Under the pieces are notes generated by a model, which worked only from the letters and a program-made list of their open reading frames with translations, had not been told where the DNA came from and did not search any database. Below are positions 1 to 7,433 of a stretch of 64,000 bases of DNA, piece after piece (the first letter of the stretch is position 1; each line of letters begins with the position of its first letter). This DNA is from Bacillota bacterium (GTDB taxonomy: Bacteria; Bacillota; Clostridia; Lachnospirales; Lachnospiraceae). The stretch lies in contig JAEZGY010000019.1 of assembly GCA_023416695.1 (NCBI GenBank), forward strand, positions 1 to 64,000, in the 5' to 3' direction. The translations under genes were made by a program, and so were the position numbers.

Positions 1-536
1 AGTATGTATGTAGTGTATGTGGTTATGTATACGAAGGAGAGTTCGCTCCAGAACAATGTCCAATTTGTAAAGCTCCAACTGAAAAATTCATTCTTCAATC
101 TGAAGGAAGAACTTGGGCTTGTGAACACGTTGTAGGTGTTGCTCAAGGCGCTCCAGAAGATATCATGGAAGACTTAAGAGCAAACTTCAATGGTGAGTGT
201 ATGGAAGTAGGTATGTACCTTGCAATGTCTAGAGTAGCTCATAGAGAAGGTTACCCAGAGATCGGTTTATACTGGGAAAAAGCAGCTCTTGAAGAAGCAG
301 AACACGCTTCCAAGTTTGCTGAACTTTTAGGTGAAGTTGTAACTGATTCTACTAAGAAAAACTTAGAGATGAGAGTTGAAGCTGAAAACGGTGCAACTGC
401 AGGTAAATTTGATCTTGCAAAACGTGCAAAAGAGCTTAACTTAGATGCAATCCATGACACTGTACATGAGATGGCAAAAGACGAAGCTAGACACGGACGT
501 GCTTTCGAAGGATTATTAAAGAGATACTTTGGCTAA
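1..536 (+). CDS. Reverse rubrerythrin (NADH peroxidase type), 5' truncated by window edge
   Basis: The reading frame is open from base 3 and the start lies before the window. The visible N-terminus is a rubredoxin-type iron site with two knuckles, CSVCG and CPICK. It is followed by a ferritin-like four-helix di-iron domain with ligand motifs EEAEH and DEARH. Rubredoxin before the di-iron domain is the order of reverse rubrerythrins, which reduce H2O2 in the cytosol with electrons from NADH-linked redoxins. A terminator hairpin follows directly, so this is the last gene of its unit. It fits the oxygen-defence needs of a strict anaerobe. Family assignment is firm; the exact electron donor is not visible. 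Confidence 0.93.
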   Translation, partial: YVCSVCGYVYEGEFAPEQCPICKAPTEKFILQSEGRTWACEHVVGVAQGAPEDIMEDLRANFNGECMEVGMYLAMSRVAHREGYPEIGLYWEKAALEEAEHASKFAELLGEVVTDSTKKNLEMRVEAENGATAGKFDLAKRAKELNLDAIHDTVHEMAKDEARHGRAFEGLLKRYFG

Positions 537-561
537 GCTACAAGCCATGCAAAAGTGTAAT

Positions 562-600
562 AATAAGGCTCTACGAATTTATTCGTAAGAGCCTTTATTA
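562..600 (+). terminator. Intrinsic terminator after rubrerythrin
   Basis: Stem AATAAGGCTC-TACGAAT pairs with ATTCGTA-A-GAGCCTTTATT across a short loop, one base bulged, 25 bases after the stop codon. The A/T-rich base makes it potentially bidirectional. Confidence 0.85.
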
Positions 601-614
601 TTGCGCTTTTATAG

Positions 615-863
615 GGCGCCAGCCCGACATGAGGAAGAAGCGAAGCGGCTTCCGAATGGCATGGCTTGGTATATAAAGAGTGAGTAAGGCGCCAGCCCGA
701 CATGAGGAAGGAGCGAAGCGGCTTCCGAATGACATGGCTTGGTACATAAAGAGAAAAAGGCGCCAGCCCGACATGAGGAAGAAGCGAAGCGGCTTCCGAA
801 TGGCATGGCGTAGTACATAAAGAGTGAGTAAGGCGCCAGCCCGACATGAGGAAGAAGCGAAGC
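615..863. repeat. Tandem 73-bp palindromic repeat, 3.4 copies
   Basis: Units start with GGCGCCAGCC at 615, 688, 759 and 832, giving periods of 73, 71 and 73 bp. Each full unit holds a hairpin: GCCAGCC with GGCATGGC enclosing GGAAG/CTTCC around GCGAAGC. Units 1-3 differ at a few bases (GAAGAAG or GAAGGAG; TATATAAA or TACATAAA). The fourth unit is cut at GCGAAGC inside its own loop and runs straight into unique DNA upstream of the next gene. Open frames across the repeat (at 533-847 and 609-818 minus) only translate the repeat and are not genes. No other copy was seen in the window. Confidence 0.95.
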
Positions 864-923
864 TATTATTTTATTGTGAGTTATGCTATGATGTTAGAAA
901 AACACGATTTTGTGGGGGGAATA

Positions 924-1370
924 ATGGTGATAGATATCAGAGTATTGTCAATTACAGATTACGATGAAGTATATAACTTGTGGAGTAACACTCCTGGAAT
1001 GGGATTAAATTCAACAGACGATAGTAGAGAAGGAATTCAAAAGTATTTAAAACGTAACCCCACGTCAAGTTTTGTGGCTGAATGTGATGGTATAATAATA
1101 GGAGTGATTATGGCTGGTCATGATGGAAGAAGAGGATATATCCATCATACTGCTGTTTTACCAGCTTATCGAAATGGGGGAGTAGCGAAAAGTCTTGTGG
1201 ATTGTGCCATGGCTGCTTTAGATAATGAAGGCATAAATAAGGTTGGGCTAGTTGTCTTTAAAAAGAATGAATTAGGAAACGGCTTTTGGGAGAATATTGG
1301 ATTTGTAGATAGAGATGATTTGGTATATAGAAATAAGAATATTCATGCATTAAATAAAATTAATATTTAA
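924..1370 (+). CDS. GNAT family N-acetyltransferase
   Basis: A 148-residue single-domain GNAT acetyltransferase. The acetyl-CoA loop is seen as AYRNGGVAKSLV at about residues 86-97, after the usual beta-strand pair with HHTAVLP. The frame stays open back to 846, but those codons lie in the truncated last repeat unit. ATG 924 has a purine-rich Shine-Dalgarno (GGGGGG) seven to eight bases upstream, so I start there. The substrate cannot be told from sequence. It is a lone gene with no obvious functional link to its neighbours, and similar to RimI/YpeA-type proteins only at the fold level. Confidence 0.82.
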   Translation: MVIDIRVLSITDYDEVYNLWSNTPGMGLNSTDDSREGIQKYLKRNPTSSFVAECDGIIIGVIMAGHDGRRGYIHHTAVLPAYRNGGVAKSLVDCAMAALDNEGINKVGLVVFKKNELGNGFWENIGFVDRDDLVYRNKNIHALNKINI

Positions 1371-1468
1371 CTTTTATTAATGAAGAGTAAGAGAAATTCC
1401 AATTTGTTGAATATCGTGATACATACTGAAAGCTAGACATACGACATTATCTGATATAAAATAGCTTA

Positions 1469-1488
1469 TGATACATTTAAATGTATCA
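1469..1488. promoter_or_regulatory. Perfect 20-bp palindrome, candidate operator
   Basis: TGATACATTTAAATGTATCA is identical to its reverse complement. It ends 24 bases before the ATG of the MFS transporter and just before its AAAGGAG ribosome binding site, where a repressor dimer could block transcription. The regulator is unknown. Confidence 0.6.
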
Positions 1489-1512
1489 ATATTACATAAA
1501 GGAGTATCCTGA

Positions 1513-2739
1513 ATGAACCAGAAAGAGAAAAATATAGGCCAACTGCGATGGCTATATCTAATTGTTGGTACGGTTGCTATGCTTTTTGCAGGTATTATAT
1601 ATGCCTGGTCTATCCTAAAAACACCTTTTGTTACTGAATTTCAATGGTCCACTACTAATTTGGCACTTAATTTTACTTTGACCATGAGCTTTTTCTGTAT
1701 TGGCGGTTTGCTTGGTGCCAACCTTGCAAAACGAATCGGTTCTACATTAACTGTCATGATATCCGGTCTGGTAGTTGCAGCAGGTTTTATTCTGACCTCC
1801 CGTTTGACGGGTGACTCAGTGTTGTTTCTTTATTTTACATATGGCGGGCTAGCAGGCATTGGTATTGGCATCTCCTACAATGTAGTCATTGGCACTGTCA
1901 ATGCATGGTTTCCTGATAAGAAAGGCTTATGCTCAGGCTGCCTCATGATGGGGTTTGGTGCCAGTGCATTGTTACTTGGTAGTACAGCAAGTAGTATGTT
2001 TGAAAGTACCATTGGCTGGCGAAATACTTATGTCATTTTAGGAGTTGTTTTAGGAGTAGTCTTAATTTTAGCAGCCATGATTTTAAAGCGTCCTGGTGCA
2101 GATGATATATTACCAGTGGCAAAAGGTTCAAACTCCCACAAAAATCACGAGTTTGAGCAAAAGGACTATACAACTTCAGAGATGCTCAGACGTCCAAGCT
2201 TTTGGATGGCATTCATATGTTTAATATGTTTGGCTGCAGTAGGCAGCTCCGTTATTAGCTTTGCAAGAGACTTAGCCATTTCTGTAGATGCACCTTTGAC
2301 ATTGGCCACCACACTTGTAGGAGTATTGTCCATATGTAATGGAATAGGTCGTATCCTAACAGGTGTAGCCTTTGACGTTTTTGGGCGTCGCAAAACCATG
2401 TTAGCGGCTAATCTTTTAACGATAGTTGCAGCTAGTACCATATTGGTTGCAGTTATAGTAAAATCTGTGCCAATTTGCGTTATTGGACTTTGTCTTACTG
2501 GTTTGTCATACGGTTCCTGTCCTACCACCACAGCGACATTTGTTTCCACCTTCTACGGTATGAAGTACTTTTCTACTAATATGGCAATTATGACATTTAA
2601 TCTTATGGGTGGATCTTTTATTGCTACGCTTTCAAGCACTCTATTATCCATTTCTGGTGGCTACATTGTACCGTTTATCATGCTTCTTTGCTTGTCTTCC
2701 ATAGCATTTGTACTTAATCTTTTAGTTCGACACCCTTAA
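1513..2739 (+). CDS. OFA-family MFS transporter (oxalate/formate antiporter-like)
   Basis: A 408-residue, 12-helix major facilitator. The N-terminus (GTVAMLFAGIIYAWSI in helix 1, then a second helix ending GGLLGANLAKRIGS) is typical of the oxalate:formate antiporter family. The central loop at about residues 195-222 is charged (SNSHKNHEFEQKD), and helix 7-8 carries the DVFGRRKT loop-8/9 motif. OFA members exchange small carboxylates such as oxalate, formate or lactate across the membrane; the substrate here is not predictable. ATG 1513 has AAAGGAG upstream. It is a single gene between a palindromic operator candidate and a terminator. Confidence 0.85.
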   Translation: MNQKEKNIGQLRWLYLIVGTVAMLFAGIIYAWSILKTPFVTEFQWSTTNLALNFTLTMSFFCIGGLLGANLAKRIGSTLTVMISGLVVAAGFILTSRLTGDSVLFLYFTYGGLAGIGIGISYNVVIGTVNAWFPDKKGLCSGCLMMGFGASALLLGSTASSMFESTIGWRNTYVILGVVLGVVLILAAMILKRPGADDILPVAKGSNSHKNHEFEQKDYTTSEMLRRPSFWMAFICLICLAAVGSSVISFARDLAISVDAPLTLATTLVGVLSICNGIGRILTGVAFDVFGRRKTMLAANLLTIVAASTILVAVIVKSVPICVIGLCLTGLSYGSCPTTTATFVSTFYGMKYFSTNMAIMTFNLMGGSFIATLSSTLLSISGGYIVPFIMLLCLSSIAFVLNLLVRHP

Positions 2740-2753
2740 AGTTTGCATAAATT

Positions 2754-2788
2754 AAAAGCCTTGCTACCATAACAGTAGCAAGGCTTTA
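2754..2788. terminator. Bidirectional terminator between convergent genes
   Basis: AAAAGCCTTGCTAC pairs with GTAGCAAGGCTTT around a seven-base loop. T-rich tracts flank both sides, serving the rightward transporter and the leftward acetyltransferase. Confidence 0.88.
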
Positions 2789-2815
2789 GTTGTTTAAATA
2801 ATTATGTTTAAATAG

Positions 2816-3274
2816 CTACAGGCAAATAGACTTTTCTAAATAGACAAATACTAATTCCGTAGACATTTTCTTTTCGTTGAAAATTGTATATCCAAGTTTT
2901 TGGTATAATTCTATATTTTTCTTACTTCTAGTACTGGTGAAAAGCTCATATCTTTGATTAGGAAATTCATGTTCTATAGCCATAAGAAGTTTGGAACCTA
3001 TTCCTTCTCCCTGATTTTGAGGATGAACAAACAATTTACCAATGTATACAGTACCATTAGAAAGGTAGCCTCTCACAGAACCTATAATTTTACTGTTCTC
3101 ATCCAATGCTATAAGAAAAATACCTTTTTGATATTCACTTAGTACATCTTGGAGAGTTTGTTTTAATGGGGGAATATCATAATCATTAAATAGTTTGGCC
3201 TCACTCTGATAAGCAAGATACTGTAGATCTAGAATTGCCTGTAGGTTCTCTATTTCAGCTTTCTTTATAATCAT
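2816..3274 (-). CDS. GNAT family N-acetyltransferase
   Basis: 152 residues with the GNAT acetyl-CoA binding motif HPQNQGEGIGSKLL at about 84-97 and the C-terminal NIELYQKLGY element. It is the last of four leftward genes (5041 to 2816) and may be co-transcribed with them. Possible substrates include amino acids or antibiotics, but nothing in the sequence decides. The start has GGAAGG-type purines eight bases upstream. It is unrelated in detail to the acetyltransferase at 924. Confidence 0.85.
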   Translation of the reverse strand: MIIKKAEIENLQAILDLQYLAYQSEAKLFNDYDIPPLKQTLQDVLSEYQKGIFLIALDENSKIIGSVRGYLSNGTVYIGKLFVHPQNQGEGIGSKLLMAIEHEFPNQRYELFTSTRSKKNIELYQKLGYTIFNEKKMSTELVFVYLEKSICL

Positions 3275-3343
3275 TTATCCTTCCCCTTTTTTATTCTTCA
3301 TGCCATCTCCGTTAGATAGACAAAAGATCATACGATCAACTAC

Positions 3344-3595
3344 TTATCCCTGTAATCCCCTTGCCTGTCTATCCATATCCTCAATGACGATATCATAGAT
3401 CTCACCAAGAGTAGAACAGTATTCTATCACCTTCCAAGGTTCATTGGTATGATAATGAATCTTAATTAGTTCATCATCACCAACAGCCAGAAGACAGTCA
3501 CCTTGAAAGTTTTCTGTAAAATACTCATTGATTACATCCTCGTCTAAGTTTTGTCCTTCAATTAATAGCTGTGTATCATATTTGAATTCTATCAT
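3344..3595 (-). CDS. Stand-alone FakA/YloV C-terminal-like domain protein
   Basis: Only 83 residues, but it matches the C-terminal domain of FakA/YloV (fatty acid kinase subunit, formerly called dihydroxyacetone kinase-like). The pattern is FKYDTQLLIEG, then GDCLLAVGDDELIKIHYHT, then an EDM segment. Full-length FakA is about 550 residues and carries an N-terminal nucleotide-binding DhaL-type domain that is absent here. Free-standing versions occur in Clostridia and their role is not established. It lies 31 bases after the CAT-like gene. It could be a regulatory leftover or a fatty-acid/FakB-interacting module; that is inference. Confidence 0.7.
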   Translation of the reverse strand: MIEFKYDTQLLIEGQNLDEDVINEYFTENFQGDCLLAVGDDELIKIHYHTNEPWKVIEYCSTLGEIYDIVIEDMDRQARGLQG

Positions 3596-3626
3596 ACTCT
3601 CAATCCTTTCTATTTCATTTATTTTT

Positions 3627-4256
3627 CTAAAGGCTATTTAAGTAATTTTGCAATCCATCGGCTAATTTCCCTGCATGCAATCCATCCACAAAAGAGTGGT
3701 GGGCTTGAATGGAAAATGGAAGCATGATTCGGTTATTTCTCTCATAATACTTTCCCCAACTAAACATAGGAGTAGCCACTTCCTTCTTGCCAGAGTTAGT
3801 ATGGGAAATGTGGGTATACGAAATCCAAGGGAGAGCAGAGCACTGAAACACATCATTACCTAAAGGTCCAGTAAAATAAGTCTTCTGTTCCTTTATTATT
3901 TTCTGTGCAAGAGCTACGTATTCTTCCAATGCTTCCTGCATATCAACACAAATCACTTTAAATAATTCAGTTTCTGAATCTAGATAGGTAAAAGAAGTCT
4001 GGATTTGATTATACAGAACCACTTCTCCATCTAGAAAGCGATAGCGAAACTCTTCAATCTCATTTGCACATTTGGATACAGCATATACCATGGAGATAGT
4101 AAAAGATAGACCCTTGGATTTAACTACCTTTAGGAAGTTGGTAATATCCAGTTCAGTGGTAATATTAAAGGCTGGTTCTACATAATTTCGAAAAACCTCA
4201 CAGTGCATGGCTCTTTTCCATTTGCTCATATCAATAATTCTATAGGTTCCTGACAT
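3627..4256 (-). CDS. Chloramphenicol acetyltransferase-like protein
   Basis: 209 residues across the whole length of the trimeric type A CAT family. The catalytic histidine motif is seen as HHSFVDGLHAG near residue 185-195, with the family's N-terminal KWKR segment and the FTISMVYAVSKCANE helix. CATs transfer acetyl from acetyl-CoA to the 3-hydroxyl of chloramphenicol. Many chromosomal clostridial relatives have not been tested for resistance, so activity on chloramphenicol is inferred. The gene sits in the leftward group with a methyltransferase and a FakA-like domain, and there is no mobile element beside it. Confidence 0.85.
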   Translation of the reverse strand: MSGTYRIIDMSKWKRAMHCEVFRNYVEPAFNITTELDITNFLKVVKSKGLSFTISMVYAVSKCANEIEEFRYRFLDGEVVLYNQIQTSFTYLDSETELFKVICVDMQEALEEYVALAQKIIKEQKTYFTGPLGNDVFQCSALPWISYTHISHTNSGKKEVATPMFSWGKYYERNNRIMLPFSIQAHHSFVDGLHAGKLADGLQNYLNSL

Positions 4257-4279
4257 AGAGTCTCCTTTCTGGCAAAGGT

Positions 4280-5041
4280 TTATTTATGCTTTTGTGAGAC
4301 AATCATCATTTGCATAGCCTTATTAGAGATTGGTTCGCCATAGTAATTTGAGTATGTATGAATTATCTGCATATCTCTTGTGCCCATTATATTCTCAATT
4401 TCAACAGGGTGGTAAAGTCTGGTGGGACATCCTTTATCAAAGATAGGTTTTGTCAGAGGGGAACCATATAAGGTATCAATCTGGCCATATAGCATAATAC
4501 AGGAGTCTTTGTCCCATTCAAATGTAGAGAGTGAGAGGCCATGTTCACCAGCATCCCATAACTTACATGGAAAATGAGCATCAGCATAATCTGCATTCAT
4601 AATATCCATAAAGTGCTTTCCCCCTGGTTTTAGAGCCTTTGCCACGACGTCAAAAATCTTTAAGTTCTCCATATCATTCTCTAAGTATCCAATGGCTCCA
4701 TCTGCCATATTTAGCACAACATCAAATTCATTAATAAAGGTGACGTCCCTGATATCTGAGCAAATAAACTCTGCGGAAAGGTTCTGGAGACTTGCCTCCT
4801 GTTTGGCATCTTCAATATAAGCCTCAGTAATGTCAACACCAACCACCTCATAGCCTCGTCTTGCAAATTCTAGGGCATGTCGACCAAAACCACAGCCTAA
4901 GTCTAGGATACGTTCTTCACCTTGTAAATTCAATACTTTAATAATAAAATCTACTTCTAACGTGGTATTCTCTACCCAGGAGTGATTTTTTATAGTAAGG
5001 TTCCAAACCTTACTGTACCAATTGCTTTCCATAGCATCCAT
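4280..5041 (-). CDS. Class I SAM-dependent methyltransferase
   Basis: 253 residues. Motif I is RILDLGCGFGRHAL at about 53-66, followed by the acidic strand end EVVGVDIT and a CSDIRDV motif at the adenine-binding position. The C-terminal half is the mixed beta part that usually binds substrate. The fold resembles small-molecule methyltransferases (Methyltransf_25/UbiE-like). It is the first gene of the leftward group 5041-2816 and is 23 bases upstream of the CAT-like gene. The substrate is unknown. Confidence 0.83.
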   Translation of the reverse strand: MDAMESNWYSKVWNLTIKNHSWVENTTLEVDFIIKVLNLQGEERILDLGCGFGRHALEFARRGYEVVGVDITEAYIEDAKQEASLQNLSAEFICSDIRDVTFINEFDVVLNMADGAIGYLENDMENLKIFDVVAKALKPGGKHFMDIMNADYADAHFPCKLWDAGEHGLSLSTFEWDKDSCIMLYGQIDTLYGSPLTKPIFDKGCPTRLYHPVEIENIMGTRDMQIIHTYSNYYGEPISNKAMQMMIVSQKHK

Positions 5042-5192
5042 GAGATGTTACCTCCCTCATTCGTTAAGTCCATATTATGGTAATTATAAAACATATTCAT
5101 AAGATGGTCAAATAGGTATAGGCAGAAGAGTGTATCTGCCCACTCATCTAACCATTTAATCTATCTTACACCTTAACTACCTTATCTATAAA

Positions 5193-5580
5193 GGTGGCGA
5201 ATAGTAATTCCATGGAAGGCTGTTTGACCACGTGGGTACTTAGGCCTGGTCATGGCACTTATCGCTTATTAAGCTTTAAAAATGAAAGCCCACAACCTAG
5301 ATGGTCCTGAAGTAGGACTGCAATGCTTGCATTGCAGATAAGGGAGATAAGAGCATAAAAACTGACATCTCTTCCGTCAGATTTTTATGCTCTTACGACC
5401 TTATAGCGTAAGCGTGTCCTACGATAGGACGTCATACATTTCCTGTAAAAGGCTAATCTATATATCACGAACTCTCCAATTTTTAAAGCGAACAAAATCC
5501 TCACGCCATCAGGCCTTACATACCATTACGTGGTCAATCCATGCGAGAGCTTGCCTTCCATGGAATTGACTAGAGCCGCC
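5193..5580 (+). repeat. Large structured palindromic element, copy 1
   Basis: 388 bp filling the gap between two leftward genes. The ends GGTGGC (5193-5198) and GCCGCC (5575-5580) pair, then AATTCCATGGAAGGC pairs with GCCTTCCATGGAATT. Inside, GACCACGT (5226-5233) pairs with ACGTGGTC (5528-5535), TAGGCCTGG with its partner near CATCAGGCCTTA, and GTAGGAC (5312-5318) with GTCCTAC (5416-5422). The small hairpin GCAATG-CTTG-CATTGC follows. A long hairpin spans 5350-5394 with apical loop ATCTCTTCC, and then comes the conserved CTTATAGCG block. The open frame at 5387-5569 lies wholly inside and is not a gene. Confidence 0.9.
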
Positions 5581-5590
5581 CATATAGCCA

Positions 5591-5626
5591 AAAAGGATGT
5601 CGCACTAATTTGTGCGACATCCTCTG
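5591..5626 (-). terminator. Terminator of the hydCBA operon
   Basis: Read leftward, AGGATGTCGCAC pairs with GTGCGACATCCT and is followed by TTTTTGG. It lies about 20 bases past the hydA stop and abuts the end of structured element copy 1. Confidence 0.88.
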
Positions 5627-5646
5627 TACTCTTTTATGTTATTCTC

Positions 5647-7401
5647 TTAGAATACTTTATTTACTGTCTTTTTCACATAAGTAGTATGTAATAACTTATG
5701 TGCTTTATGGCTTCCTGGTTCACCAAGATATTCTTTGTAAAGAGCTTGAATATCTGGATTTTCATGACTTCTACGAAGAGTGTTGCTAGAATCAAGGTCA
5801 TATAATACCTTAGCTCTGATTGCACGAACATCTTCAAAGTTACGAACACTTGCTGGAACCTGAGGTTGGCCACCACCGTTTACACAGCCACCTGGGCAGC
5901 CCATGATCTCGATGAAGTGATAATCTGCTTCGCCATTCTTTACTTTCTCAAGTAAATCATGAGCATTCTTTAAACCAGAAGCAACAGCAACCTTAACAGT
6001 CATGCCAGCTACTTCATAAGAAGCTTCTTTGATACCCTGAACACCACGAACTGCGGTAAAGTCAACTGGAGCGTCGTTGTTCTCGCCAGTTAATTTCCAT
6101 ACTGCAGTACGAAGAGCTGCTTCCATAACACCACCGGTAGCACCGAAGATAACAGCAGCACCTGTGCCGGATCCAAGTGGATGATCAAATTCTTCCTCTG
6201 GAAGAGAAGTGAACTTGATACCAGCACGTTTAATCATACGAGCAAGCTCTCTTGTAGTAAGAGCGATATCTACATCTGGAACGCCAGCTGCATTTTCGTC
6301 GTCACGGGTAATTTCGAATTTCTTAGCAGTACATGGCATAACACTTACCATAACAATCTTCTCTGGAGCAATACCTAGCTTTTCAGCTAAATAAGTCTTT
6401 GCAATGGCTCCAAACATCTGCTGTGGAGATTTGCAAGAAGAAAGATTCTCAGTCATACCTGGGAAGTAGTGTTCACAGTAGCTTACCCATCCTGGAGAAC
6501 AGGAAGTAATCATTGGTAACACACCACCATTTTGAACACGATCTAAGAATTCATTTGCTTCTTCCATGATTGTTAAGTCAGCGGAGAAGTTGGTATCAAA
6601 TACTTTATCGAAGCCTAAGCGACGAAGAGCAGCAGCCATCTTGCCTTGTACATCAGTACCCATTGGAAGACCAAATTCTTCTCCAAGAGCGGAACGAACA
6701 GCTGGAGCTGTCTGTACTAATACAACCTTTTCTGGATCTGCAATTGCAGCAAATACATCGTCTGTATAATCTTTTTCATAAATTGCACCAACTGGACATA
6801 CTGCAATACATTGACCACAGGATACACAGCTAGTTTCACCAAGACCCATTTCGAATGCAGAGCCGATGTTAGTGTTAAAACCACGTTCATTAGGTCCAAT
6901 TACACCAATATTCTGAGTCTTTGCACAAGCAGCAACACATCTTCTACAAAGAATACATTTGCTGTTGTCACGTACCATATGAGCAGCAGAGTAATCTGGC
7001 TTAGAAGCAATTACAGAACCATGATATAAGTTTACATCATCTACATTTAGATCCTTACAAAGCTGCTGAAGCTCACAGTCACCACTACGTACGCAGGATA
7101 AACAGGATTTATTATGATTGGATAGGATCAACTGAAGAGTTTTCTTTCTGGAATCTAATACTTTAGGAGTATTAGTCCAAACTTCCATACCATCATTTAC
7201 TGGGTATACACAGGAAGCAACTAAGCTTCTTGCGCCTTTTACTTCTACCACACAGATACGGCAGGCACCGATTTCATTGATTTCTCTTAAATAGCATAAG
7301 GTAGGAATATCAATATTTGCGATGCGGGCAGCTTCTAAAATGGTAGAACCTTTTGGTGCTACAACTTCAACACCATTTATTTTTAAAGTTACTGTCTCCA
7401 T
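5647..7401 (-). CDS. hydA: [FeFe]-hydrogenase catalytic subunit HydA (bifurcating type)
   Basis: 584 residues. Domain order is an N-terminal plant-type 2Fe-2S (CYLREINEIGACRICVVEV), a His-ligated 4Fe-4S site (HNKSCLSCVRSGDC), two 4Fe-4S motifs (CILCRRCVAAC; CVSCGQCIAVCP) and the H-cluster domain. Its three signatures are TSCSPGW, MPCTAKK and EIMGCPGGCVNGGGQP. Gene company with NuoF- and NuoE-like partners marks the trimeric group that couples NAD(P)H and reduced ferredoxin oxidation to H2 production in the cytosol. AAGGAGG precedes ATG 7401. It is the last gene of the operon 10723-5647, 32 bases after hydB, with a terminator just downstream. It lacks the extra C-terminal 2Fe-2S domain found in some longer homologues such as that of Thermotoga maritima. 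Confidence 0.95.
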   Translation of the reverse strand: METVTLKINGVEVVAPKGSTILEAARIANIDIPTLCYLREINEIGACRICVVEVKGARSLVASCVYPVNDGMEVWTNTPKVLDSRKKTLQLILSNHNKSCLSCVRSGDCELQQLCKDLNVDDVNLYHGSVIASKPDYSAAHMVRDNSKCILCRRCVAACAKTQNIGVIGPNERGFNTNIGSAFEMGLGETSCVSCGQCIAVCPVGAIYEKDYTDDVFAAIADPEKVVLVQTAPAVRSALGEEFGLPMGTDVQGKMAAALRRLGFDKVFDTNFSADLTIMEEANEFLDRVQNGGVLPMITSCSPGWVSYCEHYFPGMTENLSSCKSPQQMFGAIAKTYLAEKLGIAPEKIVMVSVMPCTAKKFEITRDDENAAGVPDVDIALTTRELARMIKRAGIKFTSLPEEEFDHPLGSGTGAAVIFGATGGVMEAALRTAVWKLTGENNDAPVDFTAVRGVQGIKEASYEVAGMTVKVAVASGLKNAHDLLEKVKNGEADYHFIEIMGCPGGCVNGGGQPQVPASVRNFEDVRAIRAKVLYDLDSSNTLRRSHENPDIQALYKEYLGEPGSHKAHKLLHTTYVKKTVNKVF

Positions 7402-7433
7402 TATAAACCTCCTTTAATTTGCCGTTCTTTCCA

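Noticed and set aside
533..847. Open frames across the tandem repeats, including 609-818 on the minus strand
   Set aside because: They translate the repeat unit over and over, have no ribosome binding site and depend on the repeat length.
5193..5580. Element as an insertion sequence or group II intron
   Set aside because: No transposase or reverse transcriptase frame in any copy, no recognisable intron domain V, and ends are mutually complementary over long stretches, unlike intron ends.
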